DNA from: Limimaricola variabilis
Lineage (GTDB): Bacteria > Pseudomonadota > Alphaproteobacteria > Rhodobacterales > Rhodobacteraceae
Assembly (NCBI RefSeq): GCF_014195545.1
Contig: NZ_JACIBX010000012.1
Coordinates: forward strand, 1-64,000
Reading direction: 5' to 3'
DNA length: 64,000 nt
Of this stretch, positions 57,360 to 64,000 are shown piece by piece (position 1 is the first letter of the stretch; the number at the start of each line of letters is the position of its first letter). Under the pieces are notes generated by a model that worked only from the letters and a program-made list of their open reading frames with translations, did not search any database and was not told the origin of the DNA. A program made the translations under genes and the position numbers.

Positions 57360-58823
57360 TCACTCGGCGGCGGTCTTGAGCTGGAAGCCCTTGTCGACCA
57401 TGTCCGCCGGCACCACCGGATAGTCGCCAGAGAAGCAGGCGTCGCAATAGCGCGGCGCCTTGGGATCGCGGCCCTCGGACACGCCGACCGCGCGGTAGAG
57501 GCCGTCCAGCGAGATGAACTTGAGGCTGTCCACGTCGAGATGGCGGCGCATCTCCTCCTCGCTCATATGCGAGGCCAGCAGCTTCTCGCGCTCGGGCGTA
57601 TCGACGCCGTAGAAGCAGGGCCACGCGGTCGGCGGGGAGGCGATCCGGAAATGCACCTCGGCTGCGCCCGCATCGAGGATCATTTCCTTGATCTTGCGCG
57701 AGGTGGTGCCGCGCACCACCGAGTCGTCGACGAGGATCACCCGCTTGCCGCGAATGAGCGCGCGGTTGACGTTGAGCTTGAGCCGCACGCCCATGTTGCG
57801 GATCTGCTCAGAGGGTTCGATGAAGGTCCGGCCCATATACTGGTTGCGGATGATCCCCATGCCGTAGGGAATGCCGCTCTCATGGCTGTAGCCGATCGCC
57901 GCGGGCGTGCCTGAATCGGGCACCGGGCAGACCAGATCGGCCTCGACCGGGGCCTCGCGGGCCAGCTCGACACCGATCTGGCGCCGCGTTTCATAGACCG
58001 AGCGGCCGCCGAGGATGCTGTCGGGGCGCGAGAAATAGACGTGCTCGAAGATGCAGAAGCGCGAGGCGCGGTTCTTGAAGGGGAAGTTGCTCTCGACGCC
58101 CTTGGGGGTGATCACCACCATCTCGCCCGGCTCGATCTCGCGCACCAGCTCGGCGCCGACGATGTCGAGCGCGCAGGTTTCCGACGATAGCACCCAGCCA
58201 TCGCCCAGCTTGCCGAGCACCAGCGGGCGCACGCCCAGCGGGTCGCGGCAGCCGATCAGCTTGGTACGGGTCATCGCGACGATCGAGAAGGCGCCCTCGC
58301 ATTTGCGCAGCGCTTCCTCCATCCGGTCGGGGATCGAACGGCCCATCGAGCGCGCCATCAGGTGGATGATGCATTCGGTGTCCGAAGAGGACTGGAAGAT
58401 CGAGCCACGCTCGATCAACTCGCGGCGCAGCGCGGCGGCGTTGGTCAGGTTGCCGTTATGGGCCACGGCGGCGCCGCCCATCGAGAATTCGCCGAAGAAG
58501 GGCTGCACGTCGCGGATCGCGGTCTGGCCCTTGTGGCCGGAGGTCGAGTAGCGGACATGGCCGATGCCGAGCGTGCCGGGCAGGGTTTCGAGCACCTCGC
58601 GCGAGGTGAAGTTGTCGCGCACGTAACCCATCCGGCGGGCCGAGCAGAAGCCGGCTTCGGGGTCGTGGGTGACCATGCCGGCGGCTTCCTGGCCGCGATG
58701 CTGCAGGGCGTGCAGCCCGAGCGCGAGGAAGTTCGCGGCGTCCGCGACGCCGATGACGCCGAATACGCCACATTCCTCCTTGAGCTTGTCGTCATCGAAG
58801 GGGTGGGCGGGGAAATCGCGCAT
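57360..58823 (-). CDS. purF: Amidophosphoribosyltransferase
   Basis: A 487-residue enzyme for the first committed step of purine synthesis (PRPP plus glutamine to phosphoribosylamine). The glutaminase nucleophile is Cys18 (KEECGVFG), so 17 residues must be removed as a propeptide, as in Bacillus PurF. Cysteines in FCIFEHVY, CPVPDSG, WPCFYG and CDACFSGDYP fit an iron-sulfur cluster. VILVDDSVVRGTTS near 360 is the PRPP loop. GGAG lies eight bases before the ATG. An inverted repeat lies 64 bases upstream. Confidence 0.96.
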   Translation of the reverse strand: MRDFPAHPFDDDKLKEECGVFGVIGVADAANFLALGLHALQHRGQEAAGMVTHDPEAGFCSARRMGYVRDNFTSREVLETLPGTLGIGHVRYSTSGHKGQTAIRDVQPFFGEFSMGGAAVAHNGNLTNAAALRRELIERGSIFQSSSDTECIIHLMARSMGRSIPDRMEEALRKCEGAFSIVAMTRTKLIGCRDPLGVRPLVLGKLGDGWVLSSETCALDIVGAELVREIEPGEMVVITPKGVESNFPFKNRASRFCIFEHVYFSRPDSILGGRSVYETRRQIGVELAREAPVEADLVCPVPDSGTPAAIGYSHESGIPYGMGIIRNQYMGRTFIEPSEQIRNMGVRLKLNVNRALIRGKRVILVDDSVVRGTTSRKIKEMILDAGAAEVHFRIASPPTAWPCFYGVDTPEREKLLASHMSEEEMRRHLDVDSLKFISLDGLYRAVGVSEGRDPKAPRYCDACFSGDYPVVPADMVDKGFQLKTAAE

Positions 58824-58886
58824 CTGGCTGGCTCCGAATCCGGTGCGTTGCGGGGTCCGTTTACGACCTCCGCGTCCGAGTGTCAC

Positions 58887-58908
58887 GAAAGGATCATATC
58901 ATCCTTTC
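58887..58908. promoter_or_regulatory. Inverted repeat over a -10-like element upstream of purF
   Basis: GAAAGGAT (58887-58894) and ATCCTTTC (58901-58908) form a perfect 8-bp inverted repeat with 6 bases between. On the minus strand it contains TATGAT (58898-58893), a good -10 for purF. A repressor bound here would block purF; the protein is unknown. Confidence 0.45.
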
Positions 58909-58982
58909 CGTCGGGTCGCCCAATGCCCAATCCAGCGGCGCAGCGCAAGCCGGACCGCGTGCCGCAGGGTCACGATGTCGCG

Positions 58983-59010
58983 TTGTCAGGGGCAGATAGG
59001 TCCCTAAGTC
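58983..59010 (+). promoter_or_regulatory. Weak candidate promoter of the cytochrome bd operon
   Basis: TTGTCA (58983-58988) and TAAGTC (59005-59010) are 16 bases apart, 27 bases before the cydA start. The -10 is poor. No FNR-type TTGAT-N4-ATCAA site is seen in the whole intergenic region. Confidence 0.3.
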
Positions 59011-59036
59011 AGGGTCAAGGCACAAGGAACCCGGCC

Positions 59037-60473
59037 ATGGACACCTTTCTCGGCTTCGACGCGGTCATGCTGGCGCGGATGCAGTTCGGCTTCACCGTCG
59101 CCTTCCACTTCATCTTTCCGGCGGTCTCGATCGGGCTGGCAAGCTTTCTCGCGGTGCTCAACGGGCTGTTCCTGTGGACCAAGGACGAAGCCTATCTGCG
59201 GCTGTTCAAATACTGGCTGAAGATCTTCGCCATCACCTTCGCCATGGGCGTCGTGTCGGGCATCACCATGTCCTACCAGTTCGGCACCAACTGGTCGGTG
59301 TTCTCCGACATCGCCGGGCCGGTGATCGGCCCGCTCATGGCCTACGAGGTGCTGACCGCCTTCTTCCTCGAGGCCGGGTTCCTGGGGATCATGATCTTCG
59401 GCCGCGACAAGGTGGGGCCGGGGTTGCACATGTTCGCCTGCCTGATGGTCGCGGTGGGCACGGCGATCTCGGCCACCTGGATCCTGTCGGTGAACTCGTG
59501 GATGCAGACGCCGCAGGGCTTTGCCGTGGCGGAGAACGGCCAGTTCGTGCCCGAGGACTGGTGGGCGATCATCTTCAATCCGTCCTTTCCCTACCGCCTC
59601 GCGCATACGCTGACCGCGGCCTATCTCACCACCGCCTTCATCGTCGGCGGGGTCGGGGCGTGGCACCTGCTGCGCGGGCAGCGCGAGAATCCCGGCGTGC
59701 GCACCATGTTCTCGATGGCGATGTGGATGGCCGCCATCGTGGCGCCAGTCCAGATCTTCCTCGGCGATGCGCATGGTCTCAACACGCTCGAACACCAGCC
59801 CGCCAAGGTCATGGCGATGGAGGGGCATTTCGAGAGCCATCCCGACGGCGCGCCGCTCTACCTCTTCGGCATTCCCGACCAGGAGGCGCAGGAGTTGAAA
59901 TACGCGGTCGGTATCCCGAAGTTGTCCTCGCTGATCCTCAAGCACCACCTCGACGCCCCGCTCGACGGGCTCGATACCATCCCGCGCGACGAGCAGCCGC
60001 CCGTGGCGGTGGTGTTCTGGAGTTTCCGGGTCATGGTCGGGATCGGCTTTGCCATGCTGGGGATCGGGATGTGGTCGCTCTGGGCGCGGTTTCGGAAGCG
60101 GCTTTTCGAAGCGCCTTGGCTGCATCGCGCGGCGCTGGTGATGGGGCCCTCGGGGCTGGTCGCGGTGATCGCGGGATGGATCACCACCGAAGTCGGGCGG
60201 CAGCCCTACGTGGTCTATGGCGCGCTCAGGACCGCCGAGGCGCATTCGCCTCTGGGCGCCAGCGCGGTGGGGGCCTCGCTGATCGCCTTCGTGGTGATCT
60301 ATTTCGTCATCTTCGGCGCTGGCGTCGCCTATATCCTCAAGCTCATGCACCATGCACCAGCGCTGGGCGAGCGGGGCGTGCGCGTCGAGCCGGGCCCGAT
60401 CCGCACCGCCGGCGTGACGCCGCAGAACCAGATGCGCGAAAGTGGCCATGACATCGCCCCGGAGACCCCGTGA
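59037..60473 (+). CDS. cydA: Cytochrome bd-type ubiquinol oxidase subunit I (CIO type)
   Basis: A 478-residue membrane subunit that oxidises quinol and holds the b558, b595 and d haems. MQFGFTVAFHFIFPA gives haem ligand His24; RLAHTLTAAYL near 187-197 gives another; GWITTEVGRQPYVVYG near 380 is the conserved loop. The Q loop between EGHFE and the PPVAVVFWSF helix is only about 60 residues, the short form of cyanide-insensitive oxidases (CioA). This oxidase does not pump protons. It is the first gene of a three-gene operon. Confidence 0.96.
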   Translation: MDTFLGFDAVMLARMQFGFTVAFHFIFPAVSIGLASFLAVLNGLFLWTKDEAYLRLFKYWLKIFAITFAMGVVSGITMSYQFGTNWSVFSDIAGPVIGPLMAYEVLTAFFLEAGFLGIMIFGRDKVGPGLHMFACLMVAVGTAISATWILSVNSWMQTPQGFAVAENGQFVPEDWWAIIFNPSFPYRLAHTLTAAYLTTAFIVGGVGAWHLLRGQRENPGVRTMFSMAMWMAAIVAPVQIFLGDAHGLNTLEHQPAKVMAMEGHFESHPDGAPLYLFGIPDQEAQELKYAVGIPKLSSLILKHHLDAPLDGLDTIPRDEQPPVAVVFWSFRVMVGIGFAMLGIGMWSLWARFRKRLFEAPWLHRAALVMGPSGLVAVIAGWITTEVGRQPYVVYGALRTAEAHSPLGASAVGASLIAFVVIYFVIFGAGVAYILKLMHHAPALGERGVRVEPGPIRTAGVTPQNQMRESGHDIAPETP

Positions 60474-61492
60474 TGTTCTACTCCATCGACCTCACCATCG
60501 CCTGGGCCCTGCTGCTGGCGTTCTCGGTCTTCGTCTATGTCGTGCTGGACGGCTTCGATCTCGGGATCGGCATCCTCTACCCGTTCTTCCGGGAGAAGTC
60601 GGACCGGGACATCATGATGAACTCGGTCGCACCGGTCTGGGACGGCAACGAGACATGGCTCGTGTTGGGCGGCGGCGGGCTCTTCGCCGCCTTCCCGATG
60701 GCCTATGCCATCATCATGCCGGCGGTCTATCCGCCGATCATCGCGATGCTGCTCGCGCTGATCTTCCGAGGCGTCGCTTTCGAGTATCGCTGGCGCGCCA
60801 ATTCGCGCCTGTCCAAACGGGCTTGGGACGCGGCCTTCATCGGAGGCTCGGTCACGGCGGCGCTGGCGCAGGGGATCATCCTCGGTGCCTTCCTGCAGGG
60901 GATCGAGGTCGAGGGCCGCGCCTATGCGGGCGGCTGGTGGGACTGGCTCACCCCGTTCTCGATCCTGTGCGGCGTGGCGGTGGTGGCGGGTTATGCTTTC
61001 TTGGGAGCCTGCTGGCTCAACATGAAGCTCGAGGGCGAGATCCAGCACCGGGTGCGGATCATGGCGCGTGGCTTCTTCGTGGCGACGATCATCGGCATCG
61101 CGGCAGTCAGCCTTGCCACACCGTTCCTTGGCGCGGGCTACGCTGCGCGCTGGTTCGACTGGCCGCAGATCGCGTTGACCGCGCCGGTGCCGATCCTGAT
61201 CGCCGGGATTGCGCTGCTGCTGTTCCGTACGCTGTTCCACCCCGAACGCGACCGGCTGCCCTTCATCCTCGGGCTGGTGCTGTTCGCGCTGTGCTTTCTG
61301 GGCTTGGGGATCTCGATCTGGCCGTTGGCGGTGCCGCAGGAGATCACCCTGTGGGAAGCAGCCGCACCGGCCAAGAGCCAGCTCTTCATGTTCGTGGGCG
61401 CGATCGTGCTGGTGCCGATCATCCTCGGCTACACCGCCTACGCCTACTGGGTCTTCCGCGGAAAGCTCGACCCGGAGAAGGGCTACCACTGA
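60470..61492 (+). CDS. cydB: Cytochrome bd-type ubiquinol oxidase subunit II
   Basis: A 340-residue membrane subunit with about eight helices, partner of CydA. YVVLDGFDLGIGILYPF near 23-39 and SVAPVWDGNETWLVLGGGGL near 58-77 are the family signatures. It overlaps cydA by 4 nt (ATGA) and its TGA overlaps the ATG of the 31-residue subunit gene (TGATG). Confidence 0.97.
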   Translation: MMFYSIDLTIAWALLLAFSVFVYVVLDGFDLGIGILYPFFREKSDRDIMMNSVAPVWDGNETWLVLGGGGLFAAFPMAYAIIMPAVYPPIIAMLLALIFRGVAFEYRWRANSRLSKRAWDAAFIGGSVTAALAQGIILGAFLQGIEVEGRAYAGGWWDWLTPFSILCGVAVVAGYAFLGACWLNMKLEGEIQHRVRIMARGFFVATIIGIAAVSLATPFLGAGYAARWFDWPQIALTAPVPILIAGIALLLFRTLFHPERDRLPFILGLVLFALCFLGLGISIWPLAVPQEITLWEAAAPAKSQLFMFVGAIVLVPIILGYTAYAYWVFRGKLDPEKGYH

Positions 61493-61587
61493 TGCTGCAG
61501 CGGGTGCTTTGGTTCATCGCGCTCTGGGCGATGGGGGTCGGGGTTGTCGGCGCGGTGGCCTATGCCATCCGCGCCGTCATTCTCTAG
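61492..61587 (+). CDS. DUF2474-type small subunit of the cytochrome bd oxidase
   Basis: A 31-residue protein, MLQRVLWFIALWAMGVGVVG then a short hydrophobic end AYAIRAVIL, forming one membrane helix. The TGATG overlap with cydB and this composition fit DUF2474, the small CIO-associated analogue of CydX, which stabilises the oxidase haems in related systems. It is easy to miss because of its size. Confidence 0.85.
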   Translation: MLQRVLWFIALWAMGVGVVGAVAYAIRAVIL

Positions 61588-61590
61588 GGA

Positions 61591-62151
61591 TCAGGCCGGC
61601 GCGCCGCAAAGGCCGACGAGCTGCTCGTATTGCAGCGTGACCCAGGCCAGCGCCGCCTGCGGTTCCTCGGTCGAGAAGCTTTCGGTGATCTGGCCGAACA
61701 CCGCCGCGGCGCGACTATTCTCGACCATCGGGATCTGCTGCGCCGAGAGGATCACCTCGTAGACGAAGAAGCCCACCGCGACGAGCAGGATGCCGCGTGC
61801 CACGCCGAACAGGAAGCCGAGGCCCTGGTCGATGCCGCCCAGCGCCGAACGCTGCACCGCGCCGGAGAAGACCGGCGTGAAGATCGAGAAGATGACCAGC
61901 GCCACCGCGAAGACCACCGCGAAGGCGGCGATGATCGACAGCTCGCAGCTGTCACCGATGAAGTCGCCGACGACCGGGATCTGCCGCACTAGCGGCCGCA
62001 CCTGGTCTGCAAAGATGAAGGCGAGGATCGTCGCGCCGATCCAGCCGGCGATGGCGAGCGCCTCGCGCACCAATCCGCGCGAATAGGCGAGAAGCGCCGA
62101 CACCACGACGATGAGCGCGACGATGCCGTCGATGATCGTGAAACTTTCCAT
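61591..62151 (-). CDS. cvpA: CvpA family membrane protein
   Basis: A 186-residue protein with four membrane helices. [29 protein letters not shown] (quoted partly: 'AYSRGLVREALAI') is the classic CvpA opening, and GGIDQGLGFLFGVARGILL near 110-128 the conserved second half. CvpA supports envelope integrity and, in E. coli, colicin V production; the biochemical function is open. Its stop lies 3 bases from the DUF2474 stop on the other strand. It follows radA, 8 bases after that stop. Confidence 0.93.
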   Translation of the reverse strand: MESFTIIDGIVALIVVVSALLAYSRGLVREALAIAGWIGATILAFIFADQVRPLVRQIPVVGDFIGDSCELSIIAAFAVVFAVALVIFSIFTPVFSGAVQRSALGGIDQGLGFLFGVARGILLVAVGFFVYEVILSAQQIPMVENSRAAAVFGQITESFSTEEPQAALAWVTLQYEQLVGLCGAPA

Positions 62152-62159
62152 GAGAGCCC

Positions 62160-63551
62160 TTATTCCCGTTCGCCCGGCGCCAATCCGAACACCGTGTCGA
62201 CGAAGCCTGGCAGGTCGCGCATCTCGCGCAGCTCCAGCCCGGCCGCCATCTCCGCCGCCGCGCGGCGCTTGGGGCGCTGTGGCAGGATCGCCTGCGTGAA
62301 ACCAAGTTTCGCGGCTTCTTTCAACCTGTTTTCCATCTGCGCCACGGGCCGCACCGCCCCGGAGAGAGAAATCTCGCCGAAGATCGCGCAGTCGACCGGC
62401 AAGGCACTGTCCTCGCGGGCCGAGATCAGTGCCGCGGCGACCGCGAGATCGGCGGCGGGCTCCGTGATCCGGAGGCCGCCCGCGACGTTGAGATAGACGT
62501 CGAGACCGGAGAAAGAGACGCCGCACCGGGCCTCCAGCACGGCGAGGATCATCGCCAGTCGGCCCCCGTCCCAGCCCACGACCGAGCGCCGGGTCTGGCC
62601 CGGCGCAGCGGGCGAGACCAGCGCCTGGATCTCGCACAGGATCGGGCGTGTGCCTTCGATGCCGGCGAAGACGACCGAGCCGGGTGCCGCAGTGTCGCGC
62701 TCGGAGAGGAACAGCGCCGAGGGGTTCTTGACCTCGGCGAGCCCCTTGCCAGTCATCTCGAACACGCCGATCTCGTCGGCCGGGCCGAAGCGGTTCTTGT
62801 GCGCGCGCAGGATACGGAACTGGTGGCCGCGCTCGCCCTCGAAGTAGAGCACGCAATCGACCATGTGCTCGACCACGCGGGGACCCGCCAGCGTGCCTTC
62901 CTTGGTGACGTGGCCCACCATGATGACCGCGATGCCGCGGGTCTTGGCGAATGTCGTCAGCTCATGCGCGGCGGTGCGCACCTGGCTGACCGAGCCGGGC
63001 GCTGCCTCGACCTTGTCGGACCACATGGTCTGGATCGAATCGATGATCACGAGGTCCGGCCGCTCGGCGTCGAGTGTGGTCAGGATGTCGCGCAGGTTGG
63101 TCTCGGCCGCGAGCGTGACCGGGCTTTCGGTGAGGCCGAGGCGCTGGGCGCGCATCTGCACCTGCGCCGCCGATTCCTCGCCGGTGACGTACATAACCTT
63201 GAGGCCGCCCCTGGCAAAGCGGGCCGCGGCCTGCAGAAGCAGGGTCGACTTACCGATGCCGGGATCGCCGCCCACCAGAAGCGCCGATGCCGCGACGAGG
63301 CCGCCGCCAAGCACCCGGTCGAGTTCGGCAACGCCGGACACGGTGCGGGGTGGCGCCTCGGGGGTGGAGGCAAGATCGGTCAGCACCAACTTGCGGCCGC
63401 GTTGCGCGCCGAGCGCCTTGGCGCCCGGACCCGCGGTCAGCGGTGCCTCTTCCTGAATGGTGTTCCACGCGCCGCAGGCGTCGCAGCGCCCCGACCATTT
63501 CGAATGGGTCGCGCCGCATTCGGTGCAGACGTAAGCAAGATCCTTGGCCAT
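62160..63551 (-). CDS. radA: DNA repair protein RadA
   Basis: A 463-residue RecA-like helicase involved in branch migration during recombinational repair. The zinc site is Cys9, Cys12, Cys23 and Cys26; Walker A GGDPGIGKST is near 92-101; the RadA-specific KNRFG is near 251; a Lon-protease-like domain forms the C-terminal third (GLDVYLNVAGGLRI). Normal length. The distance to cvpA suggests a radA-cvpA operon. Confidence 0.97.
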   Translation of the reverse strand: MAKDLAYVCTECGATHSKWSGRCDACGAWNTIQEEAPLTAGPGAKALGAQRGRKLVLTDLASTPEAPPRTVSGVAELDRVLGGGLVAASALLVGGDPGIGKSTLLLQAAARFARGGLKVMYVTGEESAAQVQMRAQRLGLTESPVTLAAETNLRDILTTLDAERPDLVIIDSIQTMWSDKVEAAPGSVSQVRTAAHELTTFAKTRGIAVIMVGHVTKEGTLAGPRVVEHMVDCVLYFEGERGHQFRILRAHKNRFGPADEIGVFEMTGKGLAEVKNPSALFLSERDTAAPGSVVFAGIEGTRPILCEIQALVSPAAPGQTRRSVVGWDGGRLAMILAVLEARCGVSFSGLDVYLNVAGGLRITEPAADLAVAAALISAREDSALPVDCAIFGEISLSGAVRPVAQMENRLKEAAKLGFTQAILPQRPKRRAAAEMAAGLELREMRDLPGFVDTVFGLAPGERE

Positions 63552-63584
63552 GGGGTCTTTTCACCGATCGGGGCGGGACGAGCA

Positions 63585-63611
63585 ATGGCCCGGCGCAGCG
63601 CGCCGGGCCAT
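63585..63611 (-). terminator. Perfect hairpin between the edge gene and radA
   Basis: ATGGCCCGGCGC (63585-63596) pairs perfectly with GCGCCGGGCCAT (63600-63611) around 3 bases. It lies 29 bases after the stop of the edge gene and before radA on the minus strand. No T run, so termination may be partial. Confidence 0.55.
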
Positions 63612-63639
63612 GAATGTTCACCTTGCGTTGACCCGATTA

Positions 63640-64000
63640 TTACTCGGCCGCGGGCTTCATGTTGACCACTTTGGGCGCGTCCTCCTCCGGAGTGTGGCTG
63701 TCGCGCTTGGTGGCATCGTAGCCCAGTTCCGGCAGGATCTCGCGCAGCTGGTCGTCGAGCTGGGCCAGCTGGCTGGCGACGACGCTTTCCTCCAGCTCGA
63801 CCTGGTCGGACCAGCGCTTAAGCTCGCGGCAGATATGCAGCGCCTCGATGATGCGCTCCTGCTGGCGCTCGGCGTCCTCTTGCCGTGCGGCGAGGAATTT
63901 CTTGGCGCGGGCGACCTTTTCGTCCGAGTAGATGTCGGCAAGCTCGCGGGCCTGCTCGCCCATCTGGGCCGCGACCTCCATCACCTCGTGCTCGAGATGA
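63640..64000 (-). CDS. Helical hypothetical protein, 5' end outside the window
   Basis: At least 120 residues, open to the edge of the window; the first codons visible read HLEHEVMEVAAQMGEQ, so the start probably lies beyond. The protein is almost wholly alpha-helical and charged (ARAKKFLAARQEDAERQQER, ELEESVVASQLAQLDDQLRE), likely coiled coil, and ends in KVVNMKPAAE. No enzyme motif is seen. GTG and ATG codons at 63984 and 63981 are possible but less likely starts. Family not recognised. Confidence 0.65.
   Translation of the reverse strand, partial: HLEHEVMEVAAQMGEQARELADIYSDEKVARAKKFLAARQEDAERQQERIIEALHICRELKRWSDQVELEESVVASQLAQLDDQLREILPELGYDATKRDSHTPEEDAPKVVNMKPAAE

Noticed and set aside
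58824-59036. Search for an FNR/Anr site before the cytochrome bd operon
   Set aside because: No TTGAT-N4-ATCAA or close variant found by eye.

Overview
The window looks like chromosomal DNA from an alphaproteobacterium of the order Rhodobacterales (Paracoccaceae, formerly Rhodobacteraceae). The reasons are high GC content, Shine-Dalgarno-led genes packed with ATGA/GTGA overlaps, small families that I know mainly from this order (DUF5333, DUF5337, NuoE with a long acidic tail), and a complex I operon interrupted by small extra frames and ending in birA, as I recall from Paracoccus denitrificans. I see no tRNA, rRNA, insertion sequence, prophage or CRISPR array. No gap between genes exceeds about 290 bases.

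Layout. 1-8.2 kb: end of pntB, a DMT transporter, a VOC protein, an RluE-type pseudouridine synthase, an ornithine-type decarboxylase with a long leader, a luciferase-like oxidoreductase, a DUF3422 protein, a glycosyltransferase and an M20 amidohydrolase. 8.2-12.1 kb (minus strand): moaA, waaA (Kdo transferase), a polysaccharide pyruvyl transferase and a GT29-like glycosyltransferase, each overlapping the next by 4 nt. 12.2-17.7 kb: a lipoprotein, glmU-glmS (UDP-GlcNAc synthesis), gph, a CreA protein and a DUF1622 protein.

17.8-39.4 kb: a single-direction block with all fourteen nuo genes (nuoA-N) and eight non-core frames: two lipoproteins, a possible 44-residue frame, a membrane protein with a helix-hairpin-helix-like domain, DUF5337, a two-helix membrane protein, DUF5333 and a cysteine-free carboxymuconolactone-decarboxylase-like protein. 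It runs on into birA, coaX and rnj, linking respiration to biotin and CoA metabolism and RNA decay. A good sigma70-like promoter lies just before nuoA.

39.5-51.9 kb: a secreted hypothetical protein, a DEAD-box helicase with an SR-rich tail, osmC, prfC, a Gly/Ser-rich lipoprotein with DADVD repeats, a Hint-domain protein, an SDR lacking the catalytic Tyr/Lys, an orphan ABC ATPase, a GNAT acetyltransferase, a WYL regulator, and tatABC coupled to a DUF815 ATPase. 51.9-64 kb: a minus-strand run of sulfotransferase-like, SDR, surE, pcm and nlpD-like genes; then bioY, a PhnB-like protein, purF, a CIO-type cytochrome bd operon (cydAB plus a 31-residue DUF2474 subunit), cvpA, radA and a partial helical protein at the edge.

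Most of the window is housekeeping. The least explained material is the set of accessory frames inside the nuo operon, the DADVD-repeat lipoprotein, the GT29-like/pyruvyl transferase pair fused to moaA-waaA, and a terminator that overlaps the end of an opposing gene.
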